In this document: one piece after another, positions 52,101 to 64,000 of the stretch | Numbering within the stretch: the first letter of the stretch is position 1 | Layout of the letters: every line of letters starts with the position of its first letter | From: Siphonodentalium dalli | Taxonomy: Eukaryota; Mollusca; Scaphopoda; Gadilida; Siphonodentaliidae | Length of the DNA: 64,000 nucleotides | Assembly (NCBI GenBank): GCA_032622095.1 | Contig: CP136066.1 | Coordinates: forward strand, 46,536,911 to 46,600,910 | Direction: 5' to 3' | Program-made: the position numbers and the translations under genes | The notes under the pieces: model-generated | The model's input: only the letters and a program-made list of their open reading frames with translations | Database searches by the model: none | What the model was told of the DNA's origin: nothing

Positions 52101-53799
52101 TGGTGATCCAAAAATAAGTCCCTATCACTAGCGTATGGAGGCGACTTTTTTTACTTTTTTAAATTGCGATAAATAAAAGCGGCGGACTTTTAGTGATGCG
52201 GGCGGGGCACATGAACACAGACTTTAATTTGTAATGGCCTCTTAAAGGTATATAGCTTTATTGAACACATATTCCCAATAAAGGAAAGAAAACCACATAA
52301 TATCTTAATTTCAAAGTTGTATGGCAAACATGTGTCCATATAGATTAAACAACGTAAATTGTTCCTGTTTGACGTCACTGTGTAATAAACACAGAATCAC
52401 ACACTTGTGGGAAGGCTTTGGTGTAGTATGGCACTAAATTTGACGACGACACGACCTCCAGTGCTTCATGACATCATAGACTCGTGCCATAACCATCACA
52501 GCCTTCACACATGTATAAGTGTAATGTGCATGGGGTTCTGTGAATGTAGGATTTTGGGTTCGACACAAGGGGGGGGGTCGGAAAAAAAAATTCAGGCACG
52601 TATGGCATTTTTTCCCTTTCGATCATTTTTTGTACCCACCCACCCCCACCGCCAATTTTTTTCTCCGTTTTCGGCAGTTTTTTTCGACCATTTTTTGACA
52701 CCCACCCCCTTTTAACACTGAAACATATTTGCGGGGGGAAATAACTGTAAACAGCTGTATATGAATTTTTGTGCATACTATTTATCATGGATGTTAACAT
52801 GGACATGTAAATAGGAATGAGTCATTTTGAGGTCATTCGGCCAAAAAAACATGGATGCCAGCGGCCATCTTGGATTTAAAAATTTGCAACAAAATACAAC
52901 ACGATAACTGCCTGCAGTCACTTTACCAGTTAGAATTACATTATTTCTCTCATTCAAAGTGGTTTTTAAGCCCAACTCATTGCCAAAACACTAAAAAAAC
53001 AAGCAGGAATTTTTTTTTTAGTTGCTGAAAAAATTGCTTTGACCACCCACCCACCCCGGCATACGTGCCAGAAAAAAAAAATCCCCCCCCTGTTCGACTT
53101 GCAAAAATCTGTTTTCTCAACATATTCATAGTGGCTTGGGCGATTTTGCTCAAATTTAGTGTGCACGTGCCTTGGGTGACTGCTATTCGGATTTGTTAAA
53201 ATTAGGTCAATATGTCGACAAGAGGTCTATTTCGGTACAACTAAAAAAAAAATCTTTTTTCTCACAAACCACTGGGTGAAATTCTTTCAAACTTGGTCTG
53301 TAGCTTGATTATTGCAACCCATAGTTTCAGATTTGTCCAAGGTGTCATGCTTGACTGATCTTAAAGGGCCACAGGGCTCTCTGAAAATAGGGTTTTTGGG
53401 TTCGACTTGGAAAAATCTGTTTTCTCAAGAAATACATGGTGGAATTCTTCCAAATTTGGTTTTGAACATTAATGGGACAACTAGTATCAGATTTGTTTAC
53501 CATCATTTTTTTCTGGGCTTTTCAGCTCATTTCTCAAAAAAAAAAATTTAATTTAATTAATTTGGTTTTATGTCTGGGCTTTTAGATCATTTCTCGAAAG
53601 AAAAAAATTCTGACCCCTTGATAAAAAATAAATTTTGTCTTCAACGCAACAGTAGTCAATTGGGCTCAAATTTGATCTGCAATATCTATGGGGGAGTAGA
53701 ACTTCTGTTGAAACCACCTCAGCATTAATTAGACCCAAGTCCATAACATTTAAACCCATTTGCTGATCCATCTTTTGAAAATATTGGGTGTCACTGTCA

Positions 53800-54372
53800 T
53801 TATATGTTAATGGCCATTAACCATCATTTAGGGCCCTTAATTTGTTTATTACTAAGTTAATGGGCATTAAACACCAGCACTATTGAGGTGATAGCCATTA
53901 ATTTTTCAAAATGATTAGATAATGGCCATTAAACACCCAAATGCATATAAGTAAAGGTCATTAACATATAATTAATGAGCAACAAGTTTTCAAATCATAC
54001 TTTAATGGCCATTAACCATCATGGGTACAACAGTTATGGGCAGTGGTGGGTATCAATTTCTCAAAATACTTAATTAATGGCCATTAAACACTCAAATACA
54101 TATAATAGACGGATAATAGCCATTAAAATATTAGAGACTATGGCCATTAAATTGTAGTCTTTACAAATTTTAAGGGCATCTAATGGGCATTAACAATACA
54201 TGGTTGATGATTAATGGGAAATAGGGCAATATTGGCCATTAAAATAACAAAATGTAATGGTTTTTAATGGGTTCTGGGAAACCCATTATTTTTTTTGTTA
54301 CTAGAATTAATGGCATAAAGTAATGGATTTATGATATTTAATGGGATTTTAATGAAATTTTAATGGGTTGTG
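53800..54372. repeat. Right subterminal CCATTAA / TTAATGG repeat array
   Basis: Same short motif as the left array, in both orientations, ending in AATGGGTTGTG next to the right terminal inverted repeat. Confidence 0.9.
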
Positions 54373-55605
54373 TGTGCAGTAGTGCATGTCGCCATGACTT
54401 GTCGCCTAGTTACGGATTCTGATATTCTTTTGATCGAAACGCCTGTGATGCTGTGATATTGTTCTGATATATTTATGGAATGGTGGATAATCTCGGAAAT
54501 ATGGATCCAATTCTGGGACACACGTTATAACTGAATCAATCGCAAGCTTTTAGTAACGTATACAGCTATGCTCTAATTAATCACCCCCTTTAACAAGGTT
54601 GTAGGGCGTTAATGACAGTCAGACACCGGTTATACCATACCGCTGTTCAACCATGGTCAAGTGGTTGATATGTGGCAACCGCAGATAATCTTTATACAGT
54701 CTTATTAATAATATTTTGTGACCACTGTACGCCGCACTAATTTTTTACATGGACACCTTGTAAACACCCAGTCCAGCTTTTCATCAGCGCCATGCACCAT
54801 ATTAACTATACACAAAACAATATTTCAATTAATAATTTGTTTACGGTTTTATTAACATTCAAAGTTGGTCACTGACCGACATTCGCAACTACTCGTAATA
54901 TCGGTAGCCAATGTCGTTAAGGGGGAGGGGTCAATTAGAGCTTAGCCGTATACATACATGAACATGTAGACCATTCCAATGTCCAGATGCTTCATGTTCT
55001 TATCAAAACATGTCTGGCTACATGTGTGGTTATCATTCTGAGCGGTTCGGCCATTTCCGCTAGGAAATAACCTCATCCATAACTGGAAACCATATTAGCG
55101 AAATTCTACATTATATGGCTCTGGTGTTCAGGCAATGCCACTGACTTGATGACGCTGCGCATATATGCGAATGGAGAATAATTTATTAACTATGGCTTTA
55201 CCAAACTTTATCATATATTAAATACATTAAACTCTCTTTGTGTTTCATGTATCTTAGTATTTGTTCATTTACTGATACAGCGCATGTTTGTTTGAACATA
55301 TTTATTGTGACCCACAAATACATGGAATAATTTACAAACAGAATATATGGATGATGTTGTGGGTGCACAGGGGATCGGAGCACAAGTTACGAAACTTAGT
55401 GAAGCTCCTCTCCCCTGGCGTTCAGCTGCTGATGAATTCAAGTCGATGGTTTTGGTTTTGCTGGAATGAAAGTTTTGTTGTTATTTGTGTGGGAGACGGT
55501 GTCCCATGTGATCGGCTATGTATACATAGGGGAACCGGCTCCCAATCAAACACATGTAGGTTGTAGTTGTGGCTGTGGCAGTGGGCGGAGTCAATGGAAT
55601 AATGA

Positions 55606-58600
55606 TTACTGAAATCGGTCTGTGAAAATGATGAATGATTGTACTGTCTCGAATAATCGCCTGTTCAAGGTGTCGCTAATTTCGGGTATGCCAAAGAGAA
55701 TATCTTTAATACTGGTGATGACCACTTTATGCTCATCTAGTCGTGTCCACATACGGTTCCTTGCTTCTGTGTAGAAAGGACATTCGAAGAAAAAATGGCT
55801 TGCGTCTTCACATTGGTTACCGCAGGAGCAACACGGGCTTGAGGATATGTAATTTTTAAATTTATCGAAGTTGAGATCGCTGCAGTTGTTTCGGAGCCTA
55901 CATTGCAAAATATTTGATGTTCTCCGCCCGACATTGTAGTAAGAAGGGGGTCTTATTGATGTCTCTTCTATGCGTAAATTATTATACATATTAGCAAGTA
56001 TTTCGTCCTTAGTTGGTTCTGATGTGGGGTCTGTGAGTTTTTTTGCATCAGTTGTTATTTTGCACGATACATTCCATTCAGCAATCATAGTTGGGAGGAA
56101 ACTTGATTTAAAGTGAGTTGTGTTCGTGGAGTAGTTGACGTATCGTAACGGATTTCTAATTGGGTATCTACATGATTCCCCAACGGTAAGAGGCAAAAGT
56201 TTCGTTATGAATGGAGGGGCCTTATTGTCCAATAGTTTATGCCACATGCGCGTTTTATGTAATTTACGTCTTTCGTTGAGGGGAGGCCATCCAAGTTCAC
56301 CCAGTACTCTCGCTTCTGAGGCAGATCGGGTCAGGCCAGTTATTATTCTACCACCGTCGATATATAGACGGTCGAGCTTTGGAGTAAGCAGTCAGGGGCG
56401 TTATCCCAAATTATGTCACCATATGCATATTCCATTATTGGGAGTATATATGTTTTGAACATTATCTCGATCGTCTGTCGGTTTACTTGGAATTTGATCT
56501 TCCTGAGTTGTGACAATCTACTGGCAACTCTTTTGGAAATAGTATTTATTTGGGTGTCCCAATGTAGATTTGATTGGATAGAAACGCCAAGATGGGTGTG
56601 AAGAGTTACTTGTTGAATCGCATCGTTGTCGAGATCTAAATCGAGGGAATCGTCAGAGGGGGTCAGTGAAAATACCATAGACTTTGTTTTTTCTGCATTA
56701 AAGGTTACCATCCATTGTTTTGACCACCGATTCACTCTTTCAAGGTCATCATAGAGTTCGCGAGCACAATCATCGGGTGATGTTTGGGCAGTAAAGAAGC
56801 AAGTATCATCCGCGTACATTCGAGTGAGTGATTGGATCGTTGTTGCGAGGTCGTTAATGTAAGTCAAAAATAGAAAGGGTCCGAGGATATATCCTTGTGG
56901 AACACCTGCCGATATCGTCTGATAGTCAGAGAATGTAATTCCTATTTGAACGCACTGTGATCTATTAGAGAGATAACTGTGTATCCATTTGTGTATATTC
57001 CCGGTTACTCCGTTTTGCTCCAACTTGAATAACAACCCCCTGTGCCAGACTCTCTCAAATGCTTTGGAAATATCGCAGAAAACTGCAGACGTATTTAACT
57101 TCTCATCGAGTGCCTGGCACAGGGTGTGGTATATCTCAAGTAGCTGAAAAGTGGTGATGTGGCCTGATACAAATCCTGATTGGTATTGGAATAGTATATT
57201 GTTCTTACTGAAATAAGCGGATAAATATTTCAGTACTATTTTCTCCAAGAGCTTGCTGACGCATGGAAGTAGAGATATTGGGCGATAGTTTTTGCAGTTG
57301 GATCTGTCGTTTTTCTTATAAATAGGAATGACATTTGCTTGTTTCCATTTATTAGGAAATGCGCACGATTCAAGAGATTTCTTAAATAGAATTCTGAGAG
57401 GTATGGCAATAGCTGGGCTTGTTTTCTGCAGCATTCTAACTGTGATGCCGTCATGGCCTGACGCTTTGTTTGGTTTCATACTCGCAATTGCCGAAGTGAT
57501 GTCGTCGAGAGTGAAATCAATTTCAGTTATCGTATCATTACATTTTTGTGTGAACACCGGTAGATTGCAAGAGGAATCGTCGAGGAATGAGTTAGCAATG
57601 AAGGCATTATTAAGCATCGATGCTTTGGTTTGATCGTCAGTTTCAAGATTGCCATCATAATCAATGAGAGGGGGGATAGCGTCTTTATGTTTGTTTTGCA
57701 TAATTTCGTTGATGCTATGCCAAAAATATTTTGGGGAAGGTTGGTCTTTGACAGTATTCTGGAGATGTTCCTCGTATTGGGCCCTTGCGTACTTTTTCAT
57801 ATTGTTGACCGTGTTTCGAACTTTTTTGAATTTCGCCCAGTCTATGTCCTTTTTGGATTTTATCGCAATCTTACGTAGCCTGTCTCTTCTTCGAATCATC
57901 GATCGTAATTCTGATGTGAACCAATGTTTGTCTTTGGGCCTGATCAATATTTTAGATTGAGGAACAGTTTGATCCATAATTTCAAGGAATTTCGAGGTAA
58001 AAATTTCAGTCGCTGTGTCAATATTTGGGGCTATTTCAATTGAGCGTAACCATTCTGGGTCGCGGATGAGTTCCATTGCTTGTTCATAATTGCCTTTTTC
58101 GTAGTTTCTGACCAATCGAGAAAATGGACCATTACTGCTATACTCGTATTTCAAATATGCTATTACCGCATAGTGATCTGAGATAGATCTGCCGAAGTCA
58201 ATCACTTCTGATTCACATGATGTGACAGTGCTGTTCACTATGATGGGGTCGAGAAGTGTCGATGTTGTCGATGTAACTCTGGTTGGAGTTTTAATGATGT
58301 CCCGAAGGCTATAGTAGGAAATTATTTCATTGATTTTTGAGGATGGGTCCAAGGCATTAGAATTAAAGTCACCAGTTACAACCATGGGTATATTAAGATC
58401 TAGTGCATCCGCTATAGACTGATCAAGTAGTTCCCAGTATCGCTCGTGACAGAATTGGTCAGAGCGATATGACACACATAAAAGATAGTTTGAAGATCTG
58501 CACCTCAGTTTGAACCACAGCACTGAGTCATCGAATTCGAGAGAGGGCATACGTTCGAAGATCAGGTGATTTGCGAAATAAACGGCAATACCTCCCCCGT

Positions 58601-58913
58601 AGCTCGAACCGTCATGTCTTACTGGATCAGATAACCCTTCTAGCTGTATGTTCGTTGTTGGAAATGTTGCGTCAATGTGGGTTTCGGTGAAACATAATAT
58701 ATCATGGTCGTCGATTTCATCGAATAGTTTAAACAGTTTATTTCGGATACTTCGTATGTTCAAGTGGAAAATAGAGACGGAGTGATTGTCTGAGTGGACC
58801 TGGCCATTATCAGGGCCGGGGTTCAATTCTAGGGAACCGCTGCATACCAAGAGTGTTGTTAATAGTAATATTAATCTAATTGAGCTAATCCCGAAAGCGA
58901 GTTTAATGATACG
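55606..58913 (-). mobile_element. Nearly intact CR1/jockey-like LINE, one frameshift
   Basis: A second, much better preserved LINE. The frame is open from 58913 with a hydrophobic leader and the 2A-like SGSLELNPGPD, then an endonuclease with HLNIRSIRN, CFTETHID, GGGIAVY, GDFNSNALD and SDHYAVIAY. The reverse transcriptase has NYRPISLLPC, FCDISKAFERVWH, GVPQGYILGPFLF and MYADDTCFF (YADD active site). A single-base loss near 56375-56382 shifts the frame; the last about 240 codons continue in another frame to ECPFY and the stop at 55606. A Cys/His cluster (CSCGNQCEDASH) lies near the end. A polyadenylation-like AATAAA lies at about 55306-55311, so the 3' end is probably near 55290. Confidence 0.9.
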
Positions 58914-58916
58914 TCA

Positions 58917-60754
58917 TTTGGAGAGCGATGGCGTTTTCTGTGAACCGTTTCGTCTAGAAAATTGGAAGGTCCCTATTGTTATTCTCCACGTAGTTAGTTC
59001 AACTCCCATGGGAAATTGTGTTCAAAGGGTTAATGTCATGTGATTCCAATAGGGACCTATGTAAAATGATAATTCCAGAGTGGGTTTCCCGCCACTGCCA
59101 TTGCCACAAAACGTACAGTTTACAGTCGGTGCAAATATAAACAAGAACATATGTGAGTAGAATAGTAAATGTAGGTGTTGACACACGTTTTGACGTAGAC
59201 GTGTGCGTCATCGTGGGTGGAATGAGGCAACTATATATCAGTCGGGATGATTATGAATAATATTATTTTAACAGTGCTTAATAATACAAGTGTTGTGCAA
59301 TCCTATATGATCTGTAATCGAGGGGAGTTATAAGAACAATGTTTACTTTATAGTTTGCGGTTGGGCGGGGGGGGGGGGGGGGGGGGCAACGCGCGGCAGA
59401 CAGATCACAATCAGACCAAAACAACCACGAGACAATGCCAGACCCGCACGACGCCTCGGACAATGTAGCTGCCACCCATTTGAAAGACGAGCCTGAGTTT
59501 GTGGTGACATGCCAGTCCTTCATACCAGTACATGTGCACCGATTAATGTATATTTGCTTCAATTGGCCATACAATTGATAAATATCACGCAAATAAGGTA
59601 TTAGCAGCTCAGTGCATAGCAGCTACAATATTCGAATCGCCGCGCAAATCCAACACCTTCCCACGAATATCCAAATCCGACCATGACCCATCCACCGCGC
59701 GTCACCCCCCCCCCCCAACCCCGCAATATATTGACACAAGCATAAAACCTGAGAGAAGGCCATTTCTTCACATTCAATTATGACCGATTCGGTGTGTGAC
59801 ACAGTAACACAGTTGTCAACTCCCGCATGTTGAAAACGTCGGCGAAGGTAGAAAGGACGGGTTTATTATGAAGGAGGGATGTTTATTGACTATACCGAGG
59901 TCGTTTAACGAGTTTTGTTCTCTTGATATATAACCTTTGTTTGATTTATAACTTATGTCTATATAGTGTTCAATTTTAAGCGTTTTGGTGATCACCGTGG
60001 TCGTGAAGATGATTTAAATCCGTATTGAGGACAGGCTGTACTCCTAAAATTAATAGATTCTACCACTCCGCGCACTGGCGAGGGGAATCCCCCACGTGTA
60101 TTGCAATTTTTGCAGATGTTGATAATTTGGGATCGTCCTTACCGAGGGATGCTTTAGATAGAACAATTTCAAGTCTAGCTTATATTAACTTCCCATTTTC
60201 GGTGGAAATTATAGTGATAGGTATATATGAGAGACAGCGTACTTAGAAAGACAATAAATCAATGAAATTATGGGTTTTTGTTTGAAGTTGCAGTCTTGCG
60301 GATATCTGCACATCCCTGAATATTTAAATGGAAACTCCGTAAACTTTGGTGTCGAAAATCACTGGTCATAAATCAAATGTCCTGGAGGACGACTAGACTA
60401 GTTAATTGTGTTTTGACTGCAGTGGATTATTACGAAATGCGAGGTTTGTTAATGTGACTTTTCTGGGTTTTAGTTCTGCATTCGAGGGTTTTGTGCATAT
60501 AGCACATTTCTTTAAAGGCAGTTTTGATACATTCGGCAATGATTTTGTGGTAACACAGTCGCTAGAAATTTACAGCGCATTGTAAGTGTACTATAAGCAA
60601 AACACTGAACACCGTGGCAATTGTTTTGGGAGTGTGATAATAATTCTGGTAACCCATTCAACACCTCCTTGTAGCGAGGACTAGTGAGCGCTATAGCGGT
60701 ATTTTTCAAACAACAGTTTTAATTAACCAAAGTTAATGGTCTCCCCATTTTTGA
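58917..60754. other. Intergenic stretch upstream of the intact LINE
   Basis: No gene recognised. It holds a GTCCCTATTG/CAATAGGGAC inverted pair (58969-59061), the long G run, and a C run near 59706-59715. Confidence 0.5.
59367..59386. repeat. 20-base guanine run
   Basis: Uninterrupted G run; its exact length is likely to vary with sequencing. Confidence 0.9.
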
Positions 60755-62115
60755 GTATTTTGCTTATCGCACACTATTTACAAAGGTTTGGGAGTTATCG
60801 CAAAGATTTGCTCCCTTGGCTGTGAATGACCGATCGGTCTATTTTAGCATGTCCGGGCAATTATAGATTGATAGGTTGGTCACTCAGACTCAGTTTAAGA
60901 TGTCTGATTTATAATGTTCACAGAAGCCCATTATCGGCAAAAAGCCTTTGCGACAAATCTCAAACATCTTTGCGATAAATCGCAAATATATAATCGCCCA
61001 GTACGTAGTCTGAGAGTTATCATAAAGATGTTTGAGATTTATCGTAAAGGTTTGTGTGTTATCGCAAAGGTTTGCTCCCTCATCACTCATGCATCTGGCT
61101 ATGAATGACTGATCGGTCTATTTTAGTCCGACCGGGCATAGATTGATAGGTTGTTCACTCAGACCTGTTTAAGATGTCTGATTTATAATATTCACAGAAG
61201 CCCATTAGAGCAAACAAAACCTTTGCGACAAATCTCAAACATCTTTGCGATAGATATAAAAAATTATTCACACAGTACGTAGTCTGAGATTTATCGTAAA
61301 GATGTTTGAGATTTATCGTAATGGTTTGCGTGTTATCGCGAAAGTGTTTGTGATTTTTCGCAAAGTTGTTTTGTGATTTATCGCGAAGGTTTGCTCGCCT
61401 TATCCCACATGCATCCCACAAGTTTTGCTCCTCTCAACATTCTTGCATCTGGCCGTGAATGACAGATCGGTCTATTTTAGCCCGACCGTTCAATTATAAA
61501 TTGATAGGTTGTTCACTGAGACCTGTTCAAGATGGCTGATTTATAATGTTTACACACAAATTAAGAAATTTTTAGCACCAAAAAAGTTTGCCACAAATCT
61601 CAAACATGTTTGCGATAATTCGCAAAATTTAATCACCCACTACGCAGTCTGAGAGTCCTCGTAAAGATGTTTGAGATTTATCGTAAAGGTTTGCGAGTTA
61701 TCGCAAAGGTGTTTGTAATTTTTCGCAAAGTTGTTTTGTGATTTATCGCGAAGGTTTGCTCGACTTATCCCACATGCAAGCTTGCTGCCAAAGAACGATC
61801 GGTCTATTTTAGCCCAACCATGCTATTATAGATTGATTGGTGGTTTACCCAGACCTGTTGTAGATGTCGGATTATATTTATATGGTTCAAGTCCATTAAT
61901 GCCAATGCATGAAAATATATCTGCGATAAATCACAAACCATTAATCGCAAACCTTTTGTAATCAATCGAAAACCTTTGCACTAAATCGCATATACCGGTA
62001 CTTATTGCAAAGTTGTTTGCGATTCGCAAAGGTTTGCGATTTATCGCAAGGTAGTTTTTTTATTTATCGGGCTATTCTAGATCGATCGGTGTTTCATCGA
62101 GACCAGTTCCAAGAT
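60755..62115. repeat. Tandem repeat of about 300 bp with internal hairpins
   Basis: Four to five units marked by GATCGGTCTATTTTAG at about 60832, 61111, 61465 and 61795 and a diverged one near 62081. Each has AGATTGATAGGTTG-like and CAGACCTGTT-like parts followed by a hairpin whose arms read CTTTGCGACAAATCTCAAAC and its complement. TTTGCGATAAATCGCAAA palindromes recur throughout. Confidence 0.85.
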
Positions 62116-62424
62116 GTTTGATTTATGTTTACTTAATATTATTGCACACAAATTAAGAAATTATTTTTGGACATTCAGACCAATTTTACTCCACATGCAG
62201 GGAACAGGGAATCCTGAAATCGAGATCTTAAACTTTGATTTAAGTTCAAAATCACGATCAAGGTTATATACTAATAAAAGTAATGCATGTATAATTCGGA
62301 TTATTTCATTATCACTATGCAATGGAGTGGTTTTGTACTTTATTCAATGTTTAAACGCCATAGCTTCATTTGGAATCTAAATTGCCACATTGTTAAATTT
62401 GCCGTCGGCCATGTTTCGGCAGGT

Positions 62425-62912
62425 TCTCCGCTTAGTACCTATATGAGTATATGTTTGGTTCTGTGGAGTACCAAATTGCTAGGTACTATGCATAGTACCT
62501 AATTACTTCAGAGTACCTGTCTTTATATTCGGTACTTCATATAATATAATGGGTGTGTATTTCTTGGCACTTCATGTCGTGTGCGTCATGACTTCGGTGA
62601 CATAAAGGCAGGGTGGGTATTATATGCACAATGCCCGGATAGAACCTAAATATTTAGTAGGTAATCCAGAGTACCAATCATATTGGTACTCTGGTGTACC
62701 TAAACTTTTGGTACTCCAGAGTACCACTTTTGGTACTCCAGAGTACCTAAACTTTTGGTACTCCAGAGTACCTAAACTTTTGGTACTCCAGAGTACCTAA
62801 ACTTTTGGTACTCCAGAGTACCACTTTTGGTACTCCAGAGTACCACACAGTTGGTACCCCCCCTGGGACAAAGCTTAGTACCTACGTAGGCACTCTGAAG
62901 TACCTATTTGTT
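62425..62912. repeat. GGTACTCCAGAGTACC palindrome array
   Basis: Seven near-identical 16 bp palindromes in 62684-62850, joined by TAAACTTTT or ACTTTT spacers (25 and 22 bp units). Flanking sequence has TTAGTACCTA on both sides (about 62433 and 62875). Related GGTACTA words occur at 48.78-48.9 kb. Confidence 0.88.
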
Positions 62913-62924
62913 AAAGAGTGTGTG

Positions 62925-63295
62925 CCAATGCATTCTCTTATATATGCGAGTCGACCATAGGTCGCCTCGCATATATAAGAGAATGCATTGGCCCAACAAT
63001 TTTTTACAATTTTAATAATTTTTTCTTGTATTCAACAATTTTATAATTTCACCCATACAGAGCCCCAGACAAACATGAGCAGACGACACTCTTCTATCTG
63101 CTTATATATATATGTGTGGGGCTCCCTGAAGGGTAATGGATGTTTTTTATTTTATGTCCTATAAATTGTAAGAAACATTTATTTAAAAAAAATGATACAA
63201 AATTGTTAGGCCTATGCATTCTCTTATATATGCGAGGCGACATATGGTCGACTTTCATATATAAGAGAATGCATTGGCACAGGGCAAACAAATCC
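62925..63295. repeat. Two further copies of the GCATTCTCTTATATATGCGAG palindrome
   Basis: Near-perfect palindromes at about 62926-62994 and 63207-63283, each with arms GCCAATGCATTCTCTTATA and centre GTCGACC or GTCGACT. They match the core of the piggyBac-like MITE at 10.9 kb, but clean TTAA ends are not visible here. A block at 63290-63335 is the complement of 48710-48750 (CCGCCATATCAAATCCAG). Confidence 0.75.
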
Positions 63296-63339
63296 CGACT
63301 TACGACTGGATTTGATATGGCGGGTTACATATATTATGT

Positions 63340-64000
63340 TATTATGTGATGCAAAAACTAATTGATAGTACCATTATAACAAACACGTTTTAACCTTGTT
63401 ACCATCTGACACATTTTATATACACTATGATGACACATGCACGTGGGATAAGTGAAAAGTAACTTATGACTAGATCAAAAAGATGGATAGACACAATGTA
63501 GGGGTCCCTGACACAGACTTAATCATAACACTAAAAGTACCTTATATATCATATGTAAGGAATCGCTGACTCGAATCTCCGGTTCTAGTTTTACCATCGC
63601 GTCAAAACAAACTCGTGCAATAGAATTAACCAGTTCACACACTTGTGTAGTTCTGTATATCTGTATACATATATATTTCTCTAAATCATGCATATGGGTT
63701 AACAACATTGTATACTTAAAAAGACCAATTATGTAGAGAATGGGATTTGACAGAAAGCATGACGCTTAATATATTAGCCATATCCCCACGTGTGGCATCC
63801 ACATGTGGTTTCTTTATATTGCTTATTCGCAATGTTCTTTTCCCAGTTAAGATTTGCTTTTATGTTCATTTTTTCTATCTTATTATCATTTTCAGCCATC
63901 TAGGGCATAGACTGTCGAACAGTAACCTATAATAACGAGTCACTGTTGGGCAGTCCATACATAAGATGAACTGGATTGTCACTGCATGTTTGTGACCTGA
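63340..64000. other. Right edge of the window, nothing recognised
   Basis: AT-rich DNA without exon-like sequence, element ends or tandem repeats that I can support. Confidence 0.5.

Larger units (their letters stand above)
49725..54384. mobile_element. CACTA (EnSpm/CMC)-like DNA transposon, apparently non-autonomous
   Basis: A 4,660 bp element with ends CACTACTGCACA and its complement TGTGCAGTAGTG, a 12 bp perfect terminal inverted repeat followed inwards by a second matching block AACCCATTAAA. It is flanked by the direct repeat CAT (49722-49724 and 54385-54387). The CACTA start and 3 bp duplication are the hallmarks of the superfamily. About 550 bp inside each end is packed with CCATTAA and its complement in both orientations, like the subterminal repeats where CACTA transposases bind. 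The interior (50.3-53.8 kb) has no transposase ORF; it holds a small secreted-looking ORF, a 21 bp tandem and two or three related segments around TCTGTTTTCTCAA. Confidence 0.8.

Noticed and set aside
60755-62115. CRISPR array
   Set aside because: Repeat units are about 300 bp, diverged and without unique spacers, and the DNA is eukaryotic.

Overview
This is an AT-rich, gene-poor stretch of animal nuclear DNA. Coding sequence appears only as short exons with GT/AG splice sites spread over kilobases. The rest is dominated by retrotransposons, DNA-transposon remnants, miniature inverted-repeat elements (MITEs), minisatellites and microsatellites. There are no operons, no bacterial-style gene packing and no CRISPR array. 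The repeat classes, the frequent ACATGTACATG-type words and the gene types suggest a marine invertebrate, perhaps a lophotrochozoan such as a mollusc. That taxonomic guess is weak because it rests on general impression.

Two host genes can be supported, both on the minus strand. (1) About 5.5-22.7 kb holds a short-chain dehydrogenase/reductase most like DHRS11. Exons 1, 2, 4, 5 and 6 are recognised with matching splice sites and phases. A predicted exon 3 of about 95 bp was not found, and the 3' end is ambiguous. (2) About 34.2-47.8 kb holds the last two exons of a C-type lectin domain gene, split by a 13.2 kb intron. Its 5' exons were not identified.

Mobile elements explain much of the remainder. 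A complete-length Ngaro-type tyrosine-recombinase retrotransposon (23.3-28.3 kb) shows the diagnostic A1-ORFs-B1-A2-B2 split direct repeats. Its repeat copies look identical, yet its coding frame carries three in-frame stops and two frameshifts. Three non-LTR retrotransposons are present: a decayed one inside the DHRS11 intron (12.3-15.7 kb), a 5'-truncated one inside the lectin intron (40.6-42.7 kb) and a nearly intact one at 55.3-58.9 kb. Two of them start with a degenerate 2A-like peptide. A 4,660 bp CACTA-like DNA element (49.7-54.4 kb) has CACTA...TAGTG ends, a 3 bp CAT duplication and dense subterminal CCATTAA motifs, but no transposase. Two piggyBac-like MITEs with TTAA ends, two related TA-flanked elements, one hAT-like end, a 20 bp terminal-inverted-repeat pair around 2.5 kb, and a tRNA-like SINE head are also visible.

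Tandem and palindromic DNA includes a three-unit higher-order minisatellite (35.7-36.1 kb), a 140 bp satellite (39.3-40.1 kb), hairpin-bearing repeats of about 300 bp (60.8-62.1 kb), a GGTACTC palindrome array (62.4-62.9 kb), and a perfect 44 bp inverted repeat (33.0-33.1 kb). The host genes have no visible functional link with one another. The transposable elements mostly explain why their introns are so long.
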